From: JASBTN01 sp965228805
GTDB lineage: Bacteria > Pseudomonadota > Alphaproteobacteria > Rhodobacterales > Rhodobacteraceae
Reading direction: 5' to 3'
DNA length: 64,000 bases
Assembly: GCF_965228805.1 (NCBI RefSeq)
Contig: NZ_CBDDIE010000003.1
Location: 1,426,001-1,490,000 of the forward strand
The notes under the pieces are model-generated. The model had not been told where the DNA came from and did no database searches. It was given only the letters and a program-made list of their open reading frames with translations. Each line of letters starts with the position of its first letter. The first letter of the stretch is position 1. A program made the position numbers and the translations under genes. This document shows, piece by piece, positions 35,517 to 44,082 of the stretch.

Positions 35517-35525
35517 CCGGGGGCG

Positions 35526-36440
35526 TCAGCCCTTGAACACACCCGCGTTCAGGTAGCGCAGCCCGCTGTCGATGATCACCGTGACCACCCGCTTGCCGGG
35601 ACCAAGCGCGCGGGCGCGTTCCAGCGCGGCCCAGACATTGGCGCCGGAGGTTATGCCGCCGAAAATGCCCTCCTGCCGGGCCAGTGCGCGCATTGTCGTA
35701 ATGGCGTTTTCGTCCGTCACCGGAATGACCTCATCCAGCAGGTCGCGGCGCAGGATGGTCGGCACGAAGGACAAGCCGATCCCCTCCAACATATGCGTGC
35801 CCGAGATGTCCCCGCCCGAGATATTGCGCACCCGGTCGGGCTCCACCACGATGATGCTCGTGTCCGGGTTGGCAGCGGTCAAAATCTCGGCATTGCCTGA
35901 GATACAGCCGCCCCCGCCCGCAGCGCAGATGAAGGCATCCACCGGGCCATCCAGTTGTGTCAGGATCTCGTGCCCCATTGGATGATAGCCCGCCTTGTTG
36001 TTCGGGTTGTTGACCTGATCGGGCCAGAAGGTGCCGGGCTGGTCGGCCAGCTGCCGGGTCCGTGCGATCATGCGGTCGATCACACCGGCGGTCAGGCGGC
36101 CGCCCTCGGCCGGGATGACCTCGACCTCCGCGCCGAAGGCGCGCATGGTGGCGAGCTTTTCTTCGGAGAACCCGTCGGAGGAGACGAAATGCGCCCTGTA
36201 TCCCCGCTGCGCACAGACCATGGCGAGGCTGCTGCCGGTGCTGCCGCCAGTATACTCCACCACACGTCCGCCAGGGCGCAGCGCGCAGCGCCGTTCCGCG
36301 CCTTCGATCATCGCCAGCGCCATGCGGTCCTTCATCGACCCGGTGGGGTTGGCCCCTTCCCATTTCACGAAGACCTCCGCGCTGTTTGGCCCGGGCAGGG
36401 TGGTGAGCTGAATCAGGGGTGTGTTGCCGATGGCGTGCAT
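35526..36440 (-). CDS. PLP-dependent cysteine synthase family protein
   Basis: The protein is 304 residues from the ATG at 36440 with GGAGAG upstream. It is a fold-type II PLP enzyme: NPTGSMKDRMAL gives the Schiff-base Lys37, EYTGGSTGSSLA binds substrate carboxylate, and GGGGCISGNAE binds the PLP phosphate. It is close to O-acetylserine sulfhydrylases and cystathionine beta-synthases, but the usual TSGNTG is TGGSTG, as in cysteine-synthase-like side families. The exact substrate is uncertain. It is divergent from an HxlR regulator with an 85-bp shared region containing a palindrome. Confidence 0.82.
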   Translation of the reverse strand: MHAIGNTPLIQLTTLPGPNSAEVFVKWEGANPTGSMKDRMALAMIEGAERRCALRPGGRVVEYTGGSTGSSLAMVCAQRGYRAHFVSSDGFSEEKLATMRAFGAEVEVIPAEGGRLTAGVIDRMIARTRQLADQPGTFWPDQVNNPNNKAGYHPMGHEILTQLDGPVDAFICAAGGGGCISGNAEILTAANPDTSIIVVEPDRVRNISGGDISGTHMLEGIGLSFVPTILRRDLLDEVIPVTDENAITTMRALARQEGIFGGITSGANVWAALERARALGPGKRVVTVIIDSGLRYLNAGVFKG

Positions 36441-36485
36441 GGCGCTCTCCACAGTAAGTTTCAAATCAAAAGTGACTATGACGTG

Positions 36486-36510
36486 AGTCGCTTGCATATT
36501 GCAAGTGACT
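36486..36510. promoter_or_regulatory. 25-bp palindromic operator candidate between the cysteine-synthase-like gene and hxlR
   Basis: Arms AGTCGCTTGCA and TGCAAGTGACT flank TAT; 10 of 11 positions pair. The octamer AAGTGACT also recurs 33 bp away at 36470-36477. It overlaps the probable hxlR promoter, so HxlR autorepression is likely. Confidence 0.65.
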
Positions 36511-36519
36511 GGCTAAACT
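36492..36519 (+). promoter_or_regulatory. Probable promoter of the HxlR-family gene
   Basis: TTGCAT (36492-36497) and TAAACT (36514-36519) are 16 nt apart. The start codon at 36526 is only 6 nt after the -10 box, so the mRNA may be leaderless. The palindrome overlaps both boxes or the spacer. Confidence 0.5.
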
Positions 36520-36525
36520 GCCCCC

Positions 36526-36900
36526 ATGGCCCAATCCGAACCAGACTTCCGTTCCCGCTGTTCCATCGCGCGCACGCTTGAGATCCTGGGGGACAAATGG
36601 ACCCTTTTGGTCGTGCGTGACCTGATGTGGCACGGCAAACATACCTTTCAGGCGCTGGCGCGTAGTGAAGAACAAATGCCCACGAATATCCTGGCCGCCA
36701 GACTGAAGCGGTTGGAGGCGTTGGGGCTGATTGCAAAGACGCCCTATCAGCGCCGCCCCCTGCGCCATCGCTATGACCTGACGGAGGTAGGGCACAGCCT
36801 GGAACCGGTGCTGTTGGGGTTGATGGACTGGGGACACGGCCACCTGGGAGGCGGGCACTTCGACCCGGTCAGCGGCGAAAGCACACCGCCGCGCGCCTGA
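36526..36900 (+). CDS. HxlR-family transcriptional regulator
   Basis: This 124-residue winged-helix protein shows the HxlR pattern: RSRCSIARTLEILGDKWTLLVVRDLMWHGKHTFQALARSEEQMPTNILAARLKRLEALGLI, with the conserved cysteine and GDKWT near the N-terminus. The C-terminus (LEPVLLGLMDWGHGHLGG) forms the dimerisation helix. It is divergent from the cysteine-synthase-like gene and probably represses that gene and itself through the palindrome between them. HxlR members often sense aldehydes, thiols or redox change; the signal here is unknown. Confidence 0.9.
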   Translation: MAQSEPDFRSRCSIARTLEILGDKWTLLVVRDLMWHGKHTFQALARSEEQMPTNILAARLKRLEALGLIAKTPYQRRPLRHRYDLTEVGHSLEPVLLGLMDWGHGHLGGGHFDPVSGESTPPRA

Positions 36901-36974
36901 TCCGACAACCGCCAAGGTTGCGCCCCTCCTCCGGCCTCAATAGATAGGGAGGCAAGCATTGCAAGGATCCCCCG

Positions 36975-38495
36975 ATGACCACTCCCAAACCCGTTGTTCT
37001 GTGTATCCTCGACGGTTGGGGCCTGCGTGAAGAGACCGCCTTCAACGCCCCCGCCCTGGCCGATACACCGAACTTCGACCGCCTGATGGCGACCTGCCCG
37101 AACGCGACCCTGATCACCCACGGGCCGGATGTGGGCCTGCCGACCGGGCAGATGGGCAATTCCGAGGTCGGGCACACCAATATCGGTGCAGGCCGGGTGG
37201 TGGCGATGGACCTGGGGCAGATCGACCTGGCGATCGAGGATGGCTCCTTTGCCACCAACGCAGCGCTGGGCGAATTCATCGCCAAGATGCAAGCCTCGGG
37301 TGGCACTGCGCATCTGGCCGGACTGACCAGCCCGGGCGGGGTGCACAGCCACCAGAACCACATCATTGCCGCCGCCAAGACCATTGCCGGTGCAGGCATT
37401 CCAGTCGCGATCCACGCCATTACCGACGGGCGCGACGTGCCGCCTCAATCAGCCCGCGCGCAGCTGGCCGACTTTATCGCCGCGCTGCCGGACGGGGCCG
37501 AGATCGTGTCGGTCTCGGGCCGCTACTTTGCCATGGACCGCGACAACCGGTGGGAGCGTGTTTCGCTTGCCTATGAGGCCATCGTGCATGGCAAGGGCAC
37601 GGCGTTTAGCACCGCGGATGCGGTGTTGTCAGCGGGCTACAACAACGAAACCACTGATGAGTTCATTCGCCCGGCCACCGTTGGCGATTATGCAGGGATG
37701 CAGGATGGCGACGGGCTGTTCTTCATCAACTTCCGCGCCGACCGCGCGCGTGAGATCCTGCGCGCGATTGCGGAGCCGGGCTTTGCCGAATTCGAAACCG
37801 GTACCCGCCCCGCATTGGCCGCGCTGCTGGGCATGGTCGAATACTCCGACGCCCACAACACCTACATGACCACCTGTTTCCCGAAACAGGACATCGTCAA
37901 TACGCTCGCCGAATGGGTGTCGAAACAGGGCAAGACCCAGTTCCACACCGCCGAGACCGAGAAATACCCCCATGTCACCTTCTTCCTGAACGGCGGCAAG
38001 GAGGACCCGGTCAAGGGCGAGGAACGCTACATGGCCGCCTCGCCCAAGGTCGCGACCTACGACCTGCAACCGGAAATGTCCGCGCCGGATGTGACCGAGC
38101 ATTTCGTCGGCGCCATCAAGGATGGGTTCGACCTGATCGTCACCAACTATGCCAACCCGGACATGGTCGGCCACACCGGCGACCTGGAGGCCGCCAAGGC
38201 TGCCTGCGCTGCGGTGGACGAAGGCCTGGGCAAGGTGCTTGCCGCGTTGGAAGAGGTCGGCGGCGCGATGATCGTCACCGCCGACCACGGCAATTGCGAG
38301 ACCATGTGGGACGAGACCACCAACGGCCCGCACACCGCCCACACCACCAACCTGGTGCCGGTGATCCTGTTTGGCGGCCCCGAAGGCGCCCGCCTGAGCG
38401 ACGGGCGGCTGGCGGACCTGGCCCCCACGCTGTTGGAGCTGATGGACCTGCCCAAACCGGGTGAGATGACCGGCGAGAGCCTGATCCGCCGGTGA
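36975..38495 (+). CDS. gpmI: 2,3-bisphosphoglycerate-independent phosphoglycerate mutase
   Basis: This 506-residue glycolytic enzyme interconverts 3- and 2-phosphoglycerate using two manganese ions. The phosphorylated serine is Ser63 in MGNSEVGHTNIGAG. Other conserved parts are the N-terminal LCILDGWGLRE, AITDGRDVPP, GRYFAMDRDNRW, NFRADRAREILRA, NYANPDMVGHTGD and TADHGNCE. Its stop overlaps the envC start by 4 bp (GTGA), which couples central carbon metabolism to a division-related gene, as in related bacteria. Confidence 0.97.
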   Translation: MTTPKPVVLCILDGWGLREETAFNAPALADTPNFDRLMATCPNATLITHGPDVGLPTGQMGNSEVGHTNIGAGRVVAMDLGQIDLAIEDGSFATNAALGEFIAKMQASGGTAHLAGLTSPGGVHSHQNHIIAAAKTIAGAGIPVAIHAITDGRDVPPQSARAQLADFIAALPDGAEIVSVSGRYFAMDRDNRWERVSLAYEAIVHGKGTAFSTADAVLSAGYNNETTDEFIRPATVGDYAGMQDGDGLFFINFRADRAREILRAIAEPGFAEFETGTRPALAALLGMVEYSDAHNTYMTTCFPKQDIVNTLAEWVSKQGKTQFHTAETEKYPHVTFFLNGGKEDPVKGEERYMAASPKVATYDLQPEMSAPDVTEHFVGAIKDGFDLIVTNYANPDMVGHTGDLEAAKAACAAVDEGLGKVLAALEEVGGAMIVTADHGNCETMWDETTNGPHTAHTTNLVPVILFGGPEGARLSDGRLADLAPTLLELMDLPKPGEMTGESLIRR

Positions 38496-39640
38496 GGGTG
38501 CGCGCGCTCCTCCTGGCCGGGGTTCTCTGGGCCACACAGGCGGTTGCCCCGGCAGCCGCGCAAAGCGATCCGGCCGAAAACGCCCGCGCGGCGATGGAGG
38601 CGCTGGACACCGCCGCGCTGAAACTGCGCGAGGCCGAGAAATCCCGCGATAGGGTCGCCGCCTTGACCGAGACGGTGCAGGCCTACGAAACCGGCCTTGC
38701 CGCCATGCGCGAGGGGCTCAGGCGCGCCACCATTCGCGAGGCCAGCATTCGCGGCGTCTTCGAGGCCGAAAGCGGACGTCTGGCGCAGCTCTTGGCCGTG
38801 TTGCAACGTATCGAGGCCGCGCCGGAACCCTCGCTGCTACTGCACCCCGACGGCCCGACCGGCACCGCGCGGTCGGGCATGATCCTGTCGGATGTGGCGC
38901 CCGCCCTCCAAAAGGAGGCGATGGCCTTGAAATCCGCCCTGCAGGAGGTCGCCGTGCTGCGCGCCCTGCAGGAAAGCGCAGTGGGCGTGCTGGAAGAGGG
39001 GCTGACCGGCGCACAGGAGGCACGCACGAGGCTCAGCCAGGCGATCTCGGACCGCACCGACCTGCCGCGTCGCTTTACCGCCAACCCGGAGGCGATGCAG
39101 ACCCTGATCACCTCGTCCGAAACGCTGGAAGCGTTTGCCAGCGGCCTCATGACGGTCGAGCTGGACGGGGTCGAGGAGGTCATTTCGGCCCCCGATTTCA
39201 CCGCGGCACGCGGCGATCTGGACATGCCGGTCCTGGGCACGGTGCTGCGCCGGTTCGATCAGGCAGATGCGGCAGGCATTCGCCGCCCCGGCTGGGTGAT
39301 CGCCACCCGTCCCAAGGCGATAGTCACCACGCCCTGGCCTGCCACGATCCGCTACCTCGGCCCGCTGCTGGATTATGGCAATGTCATGGTCCTGGAGCCC
39401 GGTGAGGGGTATCTGCTGGTGCTGGCCGGTCTGGACCAGCTTTACGGCCAGCTGGGCGAAGTCCTGCCGAAAGGGGGCGCAGTGGGTCTGATGGGCGGGG
39501 CGGAACTGGATTCTCAAGCGATTTTGATGTCATCTGCGCAAGCATCTGGCGCAGAACGCTCGGAAACGCTTTATATGGAACTGAGATGGAACTCGGAGCC
39601 CGTGGACCCGAAGGGCTGGTTCGCGGCAGGCAAGGATTGA
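38492..39640 (+). CDS. envC: Murein hydrolase activator EnvC-like (coiled coil plus degenerate LytM)
   Basis: This 382-residue protein starts with a signal peptide (MRVRALLLAGVLWATQAVAPAAAQ). An alpha-helical, coiled-coil half (about 25-220) precedes a C-terminal peptidase M23/LytM-like domain (GWVIATRPKAIVTTPWPATIRYLGPLLDYGNVMVLEPGEGY). The HxxxD and HxH zinc motifs of active LytM enzymes are absent, which is expected for EnvC-type activators of amidases. It is translationally coupled to gpmI and followed by ctpA, matching the gpmI-envC-ctpA order of other proteobacteria. Confidence 0.85.
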   Translation: MRVRALLLAGVLWATQAVAPAAAQSDPAENARAAMEALDTAALKLREAEKSRDRVAALTETVQAYETGLAAMREGLRRATIREASIRGVFEAESGRLAQLLAVLQRIEAAPEPSLLLHPDGPTGTARSGMILSDVAPALQKEAMALKSALQEVAVLRALQESAVGVLEEGLTGAQEARTRLSQAISDRTDLPRRFTANPEAMQTLITSSETLEAFASGLMTVELDGVEEVISAPDFTAARGDLDMPVLGTVLRRFDQADAAGIRRPGWVIATRPKAIVTTPWPATIRYLGPLLDYGNVMVLEPGEGYLLVLAGLDQLYGQLGEVLPKGGAVGLMGGAELDSQAILMSSAQASGAERSETLYMELRWNSEPVDPKGWFAAGKD

Positions 39641-39647
39641 GATCGAG

Positions 39648-40982
39648 ATGAAGAAATTCGTGATGGCCGCCATCGGTGGCACCCTGGCAGGGGCCGTTCT
39701 GACCACGCAGGTGGCAGGACCGCTCGTGGCCCAAAGCGCCGAGCGCAACACCTCGGTCTATGAACAGCTGGACCTGTTCGGTGACGTGTTCGAACGCATC
39801 CGTGCGCAATATGTGTCGGAGGTGGACGAGGCCGACCTGATCGAAGCCGCGATCAACGGCATGCTGTCGTCGCTCGACCCGCATTCCAGCTACCTGGCGC
39901 CGGATGATGCCGCCGACATGCGCGTGCAGACCCGGGGCAGCTTCGGCGGTCTGGGGATCGAGGTCACGCAGGAAGAAGGTTTCGTCAAGGTCGTCTCGCC
40001 GATGGATGGCACGCCCGCTGACGAGGCCGGTGTCGAGGCGGGCGATTTCGTCACCCATGTGGATGGCGAAAGCCTCTTGGGCATGACCCTGGACGAAGCG
40101 GTGGATCTGATGCGCGGACCGGTCGGATCGGAAATCATCATCACCGTGGTACGTGAAGGCCAGGAAGAGCCGTTCGATATCTCGATCATCCGTGACACGA
40201 TCAAGCTGACCGCCGCCACCGCCCGCGCCGTTGGCAACACCGTGGTGCTGCGGGTGACCACCTTCAATGACCAGACCTATTCGAACATGTCCGAAGGCTT
40301 GGAACGTGTGGTCGGTGAACTGGGCGGCATGGAGAATGTCGAAGGCTTCGTGCTTGACCTGCGCAACAACCCCGGCGGGCTCCTGAACCAGGCCATCGCC
40401 GTGTCCGATGCCTTCCTGGAAGAGGGCGAGATCGTCTCAACCCGTGGCCGTGATCCGATGGAAAGCGACCGCGCCAATGCCCGTCCGGGCGATCTGGCAA
40501 TGGGCAAACCGCTGGTGGTGCTGATCAATGGCGGCTCGGCTTCGGCCTCCGAAATCGTCGCAGGCGCCCTGCAGGATCACCGCCGCGCCATCGTCGTGGG
40601 CACCAAGAGTTTCGGCAAGGGCTCGGTCCAGACCGTGATGCCTCTGCGTGGCGACGGCGCCATGCGCCTGACCACCGCGCGCTATTACACCCCGTCGGGC
40701 CGGTCGATCCAGGCGCTGGGCGTCAGCCCGGACATTGTGGTCGAACAGCCCCCACGCACCCCGGCCGGTGAAGAGGGCGAAGAGGAAGCCCGCCGTCAGC
40801 GCACCGAGGCCGACCTGCGCGGCAGCCTGAACAATGACAGCCTGACCGAGGACGAGATCCGCCAGATCGAGGAAGAGCGCGAGGCCGCCGAAGAGGCCGC
40901 CAAGCTGCGCGAGGACGACTTCCAGCTCTCCTACGCGGTCGACCTGTTGAAGGGCCTGTCGACCATCGCGCTGGTGGAATGA
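39648..40982 (+). CDS. ctpA: C-terminal processing peptidase CtpA (S41)
   Basis: This 444-residue protein has an N-terminal signal or anchor (MKKFVMAAIGGTLAGAVLTTQVAG), a PDZ domain (about 95-175, with GSFGGLGIEVTQEEG) and an S41 protease domain. The catalytic pair is Ser299 in GGSASASEIV and Lys324 in SFGKGSVQT. A charged helical tail (EEARRQRTEADLRG) follows. CtpA cleaves the C-termini of periplasmic proteins, including murein hydrolases in other species. It lies 7 bp after envC and is followed by a strong hairpin. Confidence 0.95.
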   Translation: MKKFVMAAIGGTLAGAVLTTQVAGPLVAQSAERNTSVYEQLDLFGDVFERIRAQYVSEVDEADLIEAAINGMLSSLDPHSSYLAPDDAADMRVQTRGSFGGLGIEVTQEEGFVKVVSPMDGTPADEAGVEAGDFVTHVDGESLLGMTLDEAVDLMRGPVGSEIIITVVREGQEEPFDISIIRDTIKLTAATARAVGNTVVLRVTTFNDQTYSNMSEGLERVVGELGGMENVEGFVLDLRNNPGGLLNQAIAVSDAFLEEGEIVSTRGRDPMESDRANARPGDLAMGKPLVVLINGGSASASEIVAGALQDHRRAIVVGTKSFGKGSVQTVMPLRGDGAMRLTTARYYTPSGRSIQALGVSPDIVVEQPPRTPAGEEGEEEARRQRTEADLRGSLNNDSLTEDEIRQIEEEREAAEEAAKLREDDFQLSYAVDLLKGLSTIALVE

Positions 40983-40991
40983 GACAATCGG

Positions 40992-41019
40992 CCTGCGGGG
41001 TGGGTTCGCACCCCGCAGG
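40992..41019 (+). terminator. Strong hairpin after ctpA
   Basis: Arms CCTGCGGGGTG and CACCCCGCAGG pair perfectly around a 6-nt loop, 9 bp after the ctpA stop. No U tract follows at once, but a second weak hairpin ending in TTTTT lies at 41025-41040. Probably the end of the gpmI-envC-ctpA transcript. Confidence 0.6.
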
Positions 41020-41053
41020 TCACAACCGACTGCGGTTTTTGCCTGCAAGCGGT

Positions 41054-41124
41054 AAAATTATTGAATAATTTTGATGCTGGTGGCCTCGCTTCGCTCGGCT
41101 TCAATTTGCCAGCACGGCAAATTG
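41054..41124. repeat. Structured intergenic repeat, copy 1
   Basis: Three parts occur in order: the dyad AAAATTATT-G-AATAATTTT (41054-41072), the conserved box GGCCTCGCTTCGCTCGGCTT (41082-41101), and a hairpin with arms CAATTTGCC and GGCAAATTG around an AGCAC loop (41102-41124). The last hairpin abuts the ribosome-binding site of the following ATPase gene. The same arrangement is found at 52050-52123 with different stem bases. Confidence 0.8.
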
Positions 41125-41134
41125 GAGACCCCGG

Positions 41135-41917
41135 ATGGCCCGGCGCAAACAGGGTACGAAATTGCCCGCCCCCTTCCTGACCCGGATCAGCCTGAAACCT
41201 GACGCACCTGATGCCAGCGCCGGGTATCCGTTCGACCTGCCCTGGCTGCGGGACAGGGATTTCACGCTGGAATTTACCACTCCGGTGACCATCATCGTCG
41301 GTGAGAACGGCTCGGGCAAATCCACCTTGATTGAGGCGCTGGCCGGGCTGGCGGGATATGACGAGGCGGGCGGCGGCAAGGGTTACATGCCGGTCGATCA
41401 CAGCATGGCGCTGGATCGTAGCGGTGTCGCCCTGGCGGACGGTTTCCGTGCCGCCTGGCTGCCGAAACTGACAAGAGGATGGTTCTTCAAGGCGGAAAGC
41501 TTCTTTTCGGTCGCGCGCTACCTGGACGAGATGGCGTTGACGTATGATGGGATTGCGCCGGATTTCCTGTCCTGGTCCCATGGGGAAGGCTTTGTCCGCG
41601 TGTTTCACGAACGCATGTCCCAGCAGGGTTTCTATCTGATGGACGAACCGGAAAGCGCCCTGTCGCCGAAACGACAGCTGGACCTGCTGCGCCTGCTGTC
41701 GAACATCCAGACCTCGGCCCGCGCCCAGGTGGTCCTGGCCACCCATTCGCCACTCTTGATGGCCGTGCCCGGTGCGCGGCTGCTCGAGGCGACGCGTTTC
41801 GGCTTCCTCGAACGCAGCTATACCGAGACCGCGCATTTCAAGCTCTACCGCGCCTTTGCGGCAGACCCGGAGGGGTTCATCCAATCGGCCTTGCGGGATG
41901 GAGAAGAGCTGCCCTAA
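41135..41917 (+). CDS. AAA-family ATPase (ABC/SMC-like fold), function unknown
   Basis: This 260-residue soluble ATPase has Walker A GENGSGKS at 56-63, an ABC-type signature-like SWSHGEGF, Walker B FYLMDEPESALSP and a switch histidine in LATHSP. It is one of the stand-alone 'AAA family ATPase' proteins related to RecF/OLD-type or YbeZ-unlike ABC ATPases, with no membrane partner nearby. No toxin or nuclease gene adjoins it, so I do not assign it to a defence system. Its stop overlaps that of the convergent gph gene by 4 bp. Confidence 0.78.
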   Translation: MARRKQGTKLPAPFLTRISLKPDAPDASAGYPFDLPWLRDRDFTLEFTTPVTIIVGENGSGKSTLIEALAGLAGYDEAGGGKGYMPVDHSMALDRSGVALADGFRAAWLPKLTRGWFFKAESFFSVARYLDEMALTYDGIAPDFLSWSHGEGFVRVFHERMSQQGFYLMDEPESALSPKRQLDLLRLLSNIQTSARAQVVLATHSPLLMAVPGARLLEATRFGFLERSYTETAHFKLYRAFAADPEGFIQSALRDGEELP

Positions 41918-42549
41918 CCCACCAACCCGCGCAGCTCGCGGAAGTGGGTGAAGGCGTATTTGTGCGGTAGGCTCTCCACGGGACCCTTGCGGTAACCTTC
42001 AGTAAACAAAGCGAAATCCACACCTGCGCGCAGGGCGGTTTCCGCGTCCACCTCGCTGTCACCCACGAAAAGAGATGGCCCATCTCCCAAAGCCACCAGC
42101 GCGTGCAGCAGGGGTTCCGGGTCCGGTTTCTTCACGGCCAGGCTGTCGCCACCGATTACCACCTCGAAATACTGGGTCAGACCAAAGTGATCCATCACAT
42201 CCACCGCCGGGTCATGCGGCTTGTTGGTGCAAAGCCCCAGCCGATGCCCCGCCGCCTTGAGCCGCGCCAACGCTTCCTCGACCCCCGGATAGACCCGCGT
42301 GCGCGCGGCGGGTTCGGCCTTGTAGGCCTCCAGCGTGACCTGGGTCAGCCTCGCGTGATCGTTCGGATGCAACCCGACATGCGCCATGGCGCGTTCCACC
42401 AGCTTGGGCAGCCCGTTGCCCACAAAGCCGGTCACCGTGGCCTGGTCCAGCGGCCCCATGCCCTCGCCCGCCAGCATCACGTTCACCGCAGCTGAAAGGT
42501 CCGGCACGCTGTCCACCAACGTGCCATCCAGGTCGAAAACAATGCGCAT
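41914..42549 (-). CDS. gph: HAD-superfamily phosphoglycolate phosphatase
   Basis: The protein is 211 residues from the ATG that overlaps the previous gene's stop by one base. HAD motif I is VFDLDGTLVDS, the lysine motif is in AVKKPDPEPLLHAL and motif IV is FVGDSEVDAETA. The cap domain insertion follows motif I (DLSAAVNVMLAGEG), the type C1 pattern of phosphoglycolate phosphatases. It would remove 2-phosphoglycolate made by DNA repair. It is the last gene of a three-gene overlapping set with the thioredoxin-like and MBL-fold genes. Confidence 0.88.
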   Translation of the reverse strand: MRIVFDLDGTLVDSVPDLSAAVNVMLAGEGMGPLDQATVTGFVGNGLPKLVERAMAHVGLHPNDHARLTQVTLEAYKAEPAARTRVYPGVEEALARLKAAGHRLGLCTNKPHDPAVDVMDHFGLTQYFEVVIGGDSLAVKKPDPEPLLHALVALGDGPSLFVGDSEVDAETALRAGVDFALFTEGYRKGPVESLPHKYAFTHFRELRGLVG

Positions 42550-43103
42550 CAGGCTGTCCACTTGATCGAGCAACCGATGGAGGCCACCTGGTCGCGCGGC
42601 CCCAGGCCGGTCTCGGCCACCTGTTTCATTGCCTCATAGAGGTCGCGGCGCAGGTCCGAAGGCCCCGCCGCATTGCGCGAGGCATCCAGCCGCCCGCGAT
42701 ATTGCAACCCGCCCTCGGCGTTGTAGCCGAAGAAATCCGGCGTGCAGACAGCGCCATAGGCGCGCGCCACCTCCTGGCTTTCGTCGTAGAGATAGGGGAA
42801 GGGAAAGCCGTGCTCCCGGGCCATCTCCGCCATCTTGCCGGGCCCGTCCTGCGGATAGGCCACGGCATCGTTTGCGCTGATCGCCACCACGCCCACGCCA
42901 AGCGCCTGCAAGTCGCGCGCGTCGCGGATGATCCGGTCCAGCACCGCCAGAACATAGGGGCAGTGGTTGCAGATGAACATGACCAGGGTGCCGCGTTCTC
43001 CGCGCACATCTGCCAGCGTGTGGCGCCGCCCGTCCGTGCCCGGCAGATCAAAATCCACCACGGGAGTGTCAAACTCACAGACAGGGGGCACCAGGGCGGG
43101 CAT
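42549..43103 (-). CDS. Thioredoxin-fold protein (AhpC/TSA-like, CNHCPY motif)
   Basis: This 184-residue cytoplasmic protein has a thioredoxin/peroxiredoxin-like fold. The strand VMFICNHCPYV contains Cys45 and Cys48 in a CxxC arrangement, followed by GVGVVAISAND, FPYLYDESQEVARAYGAVCTPDFFGY with a cis-proline-type TP, and LQYRGRLD. Members are annotated as thioredoxin family proteins and are probably thiol oxidoreductases; the partner is unknown. It overlaps both neighbours by one base, so it is co-translated with the MBL-fold protein upstream and gph downstream. Confidence 0.82.
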   Translation of the reverse strand: MPALVPPVCEFDTPVVDFDLPGTDGRRHTLADVRGERGTLVMFICNHCPYVLAVLDRIIRDARDLQALGVGVVAISANDAVAYPQDGPGKMAEMAREHGFPFPYLYDESQEVARAYGAVCTPDFFGYNAEGGLQYRGRLDASRNAAGPSDLRRDLYEAMKQVAETGLGPRDQVASIGCSIKWTA

Positions 43104-44062
43104 TATTCGAACTCCATCTCCGCAAAGACCTGGCCCGCGTTCTTGGTGGCCAGCTCGTCAAAGGTATCCAGGTAGCGATAGGGCTCCTGATCGACGTAGT
43201 AAGCGTCGTCCAGAGAGCCGCCATTGTCCAGATGTTCCCCGACGACGCCGCGCAGATGTTTGAGGTATCCGATCGTGTCCTTTTCCACCTGCGCCATGTT
43301 GGTCGGGTTGCCGTGGCCGGGAATGACATAGGTGGCGTTCAGGGGCGCAAACGCCGTCTCCCAAGTCTCGATCCAGCACGAGGTGCAGGTCTCGACAAAG
43401 ATCGGTGTCATGCGGTTGTTGAAAGCGATATCGCCAGCGATCATCATGCCCAGCTCCGGCAGCCAGACCTGGGTGTCACCGGGCCCATGGGCGGGGCCGG
43501 AATGCAGCACTTCGATGCGCATGTCGCCCATCTCGATCACCTCCTTGTCGGAGAAGGTGCGGGTGGGCTGGACCAGGGTGGTGCCGTCGCTGTTTTCCTG
43601 GGCATAGCGTTTCATGCCTTCAAGGATCTGCGGACCGTATTCTTCGAACTCATGGGCGGCGTCCTCATGGGCCAGGATCTCGACGCCCTGTTCAGCCCAA
43701 TAGGAGTTGCCCAGCATGGCATGGCCCTGGCCGTTCTCGTTGATCACCAGCTTGACCGGTTGGTCGGTGATCGCCTTGATCTCGGCATGCAGCGCCTCGG
43801 CCAGCTTGTAGTTGGCGCCGCCGTTGATAACGACCACGCCGTCGCCGGTGATCAGGAAGGACAGGTTGTTGTTATGACCCGCGTTTTCGTAGGTGGGCGG
43901 CGCGGTGGCGCCGATCGCCGACCAGACGTTCGGGATCACCTCATAGGGTTTTGAATAGAGCACCGACTGCGGGTACATGTCGGCCACGTCTTCGAAGGCG
44001 AAAGCGGGGTTGGCGGCAGGGGCGGCCAGCAGGGCTGCGGCCAGCAGGGCGGTGCGGATCAT
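43103..44062 (-). CDS. Exported metallo-beta-lactamase-fold protein with altered metal motif
   Basis: This 319-residue protein has a signal peptide (MIRTALLAAALLAAPAANPAFAF). The fold is MBL-like: LSFLITGDGVVVINGGAN, HSGPAHGPGDTQVW, IAGDIAFNNR (Asp211) and PGHGNPTN (His250). The first metal motif HxHxDH is replaced by NENGQGH at 108-114, so one metal site is probably lost or remodelled. Cysteines CTSC lie at 226-229. A GAGGAGG Shine-Dalgarno precedes the start and a 12-bp inverted repeat lies just upstream, hinting at repressor control. The activity is unknown; it is related to SoxH-like or quinoprotein-relay MBL proteins. Confidence 0.8.
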   Translation of the reverse strand: MIRTALLAAALLAAPAANPAFAFEDVADMYPQSVLYSKPYEVIPNVWSAIGATAPPTYENAGHNNNLSFLITGDGVVVINGGANYKLAEALHAEIKAITDQPVKLVINENGQGHAMLGNSYWAEQGVEILAHEDAAHEFEEYGPQILEGMKRYAQENSDGTTLVQPTRTFSDKEVIEMGDMRIEVLHSGPAHGPGDTQVWLPELGMMIAGDIAFNNRMTPIFVETCTSCWIETWETAFAPLNATYVIPGHGNPTNMAQVEKDTIGYLKHLRGVVGEHLDNGGSLDDAYYVDQEPYRYLDTFDELATKNAGQVFAEMEFE

Positions 44063-44082
44063 GGGGTCCTCCTCAGGTCATT

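Noticed and set aside
41135..41917. Defence-system ATPase
   Set aside because: The ATPase has no nuclease, toxin or TOPRIM partner nearby, and both neighbours are ordinary housekeeping genes.
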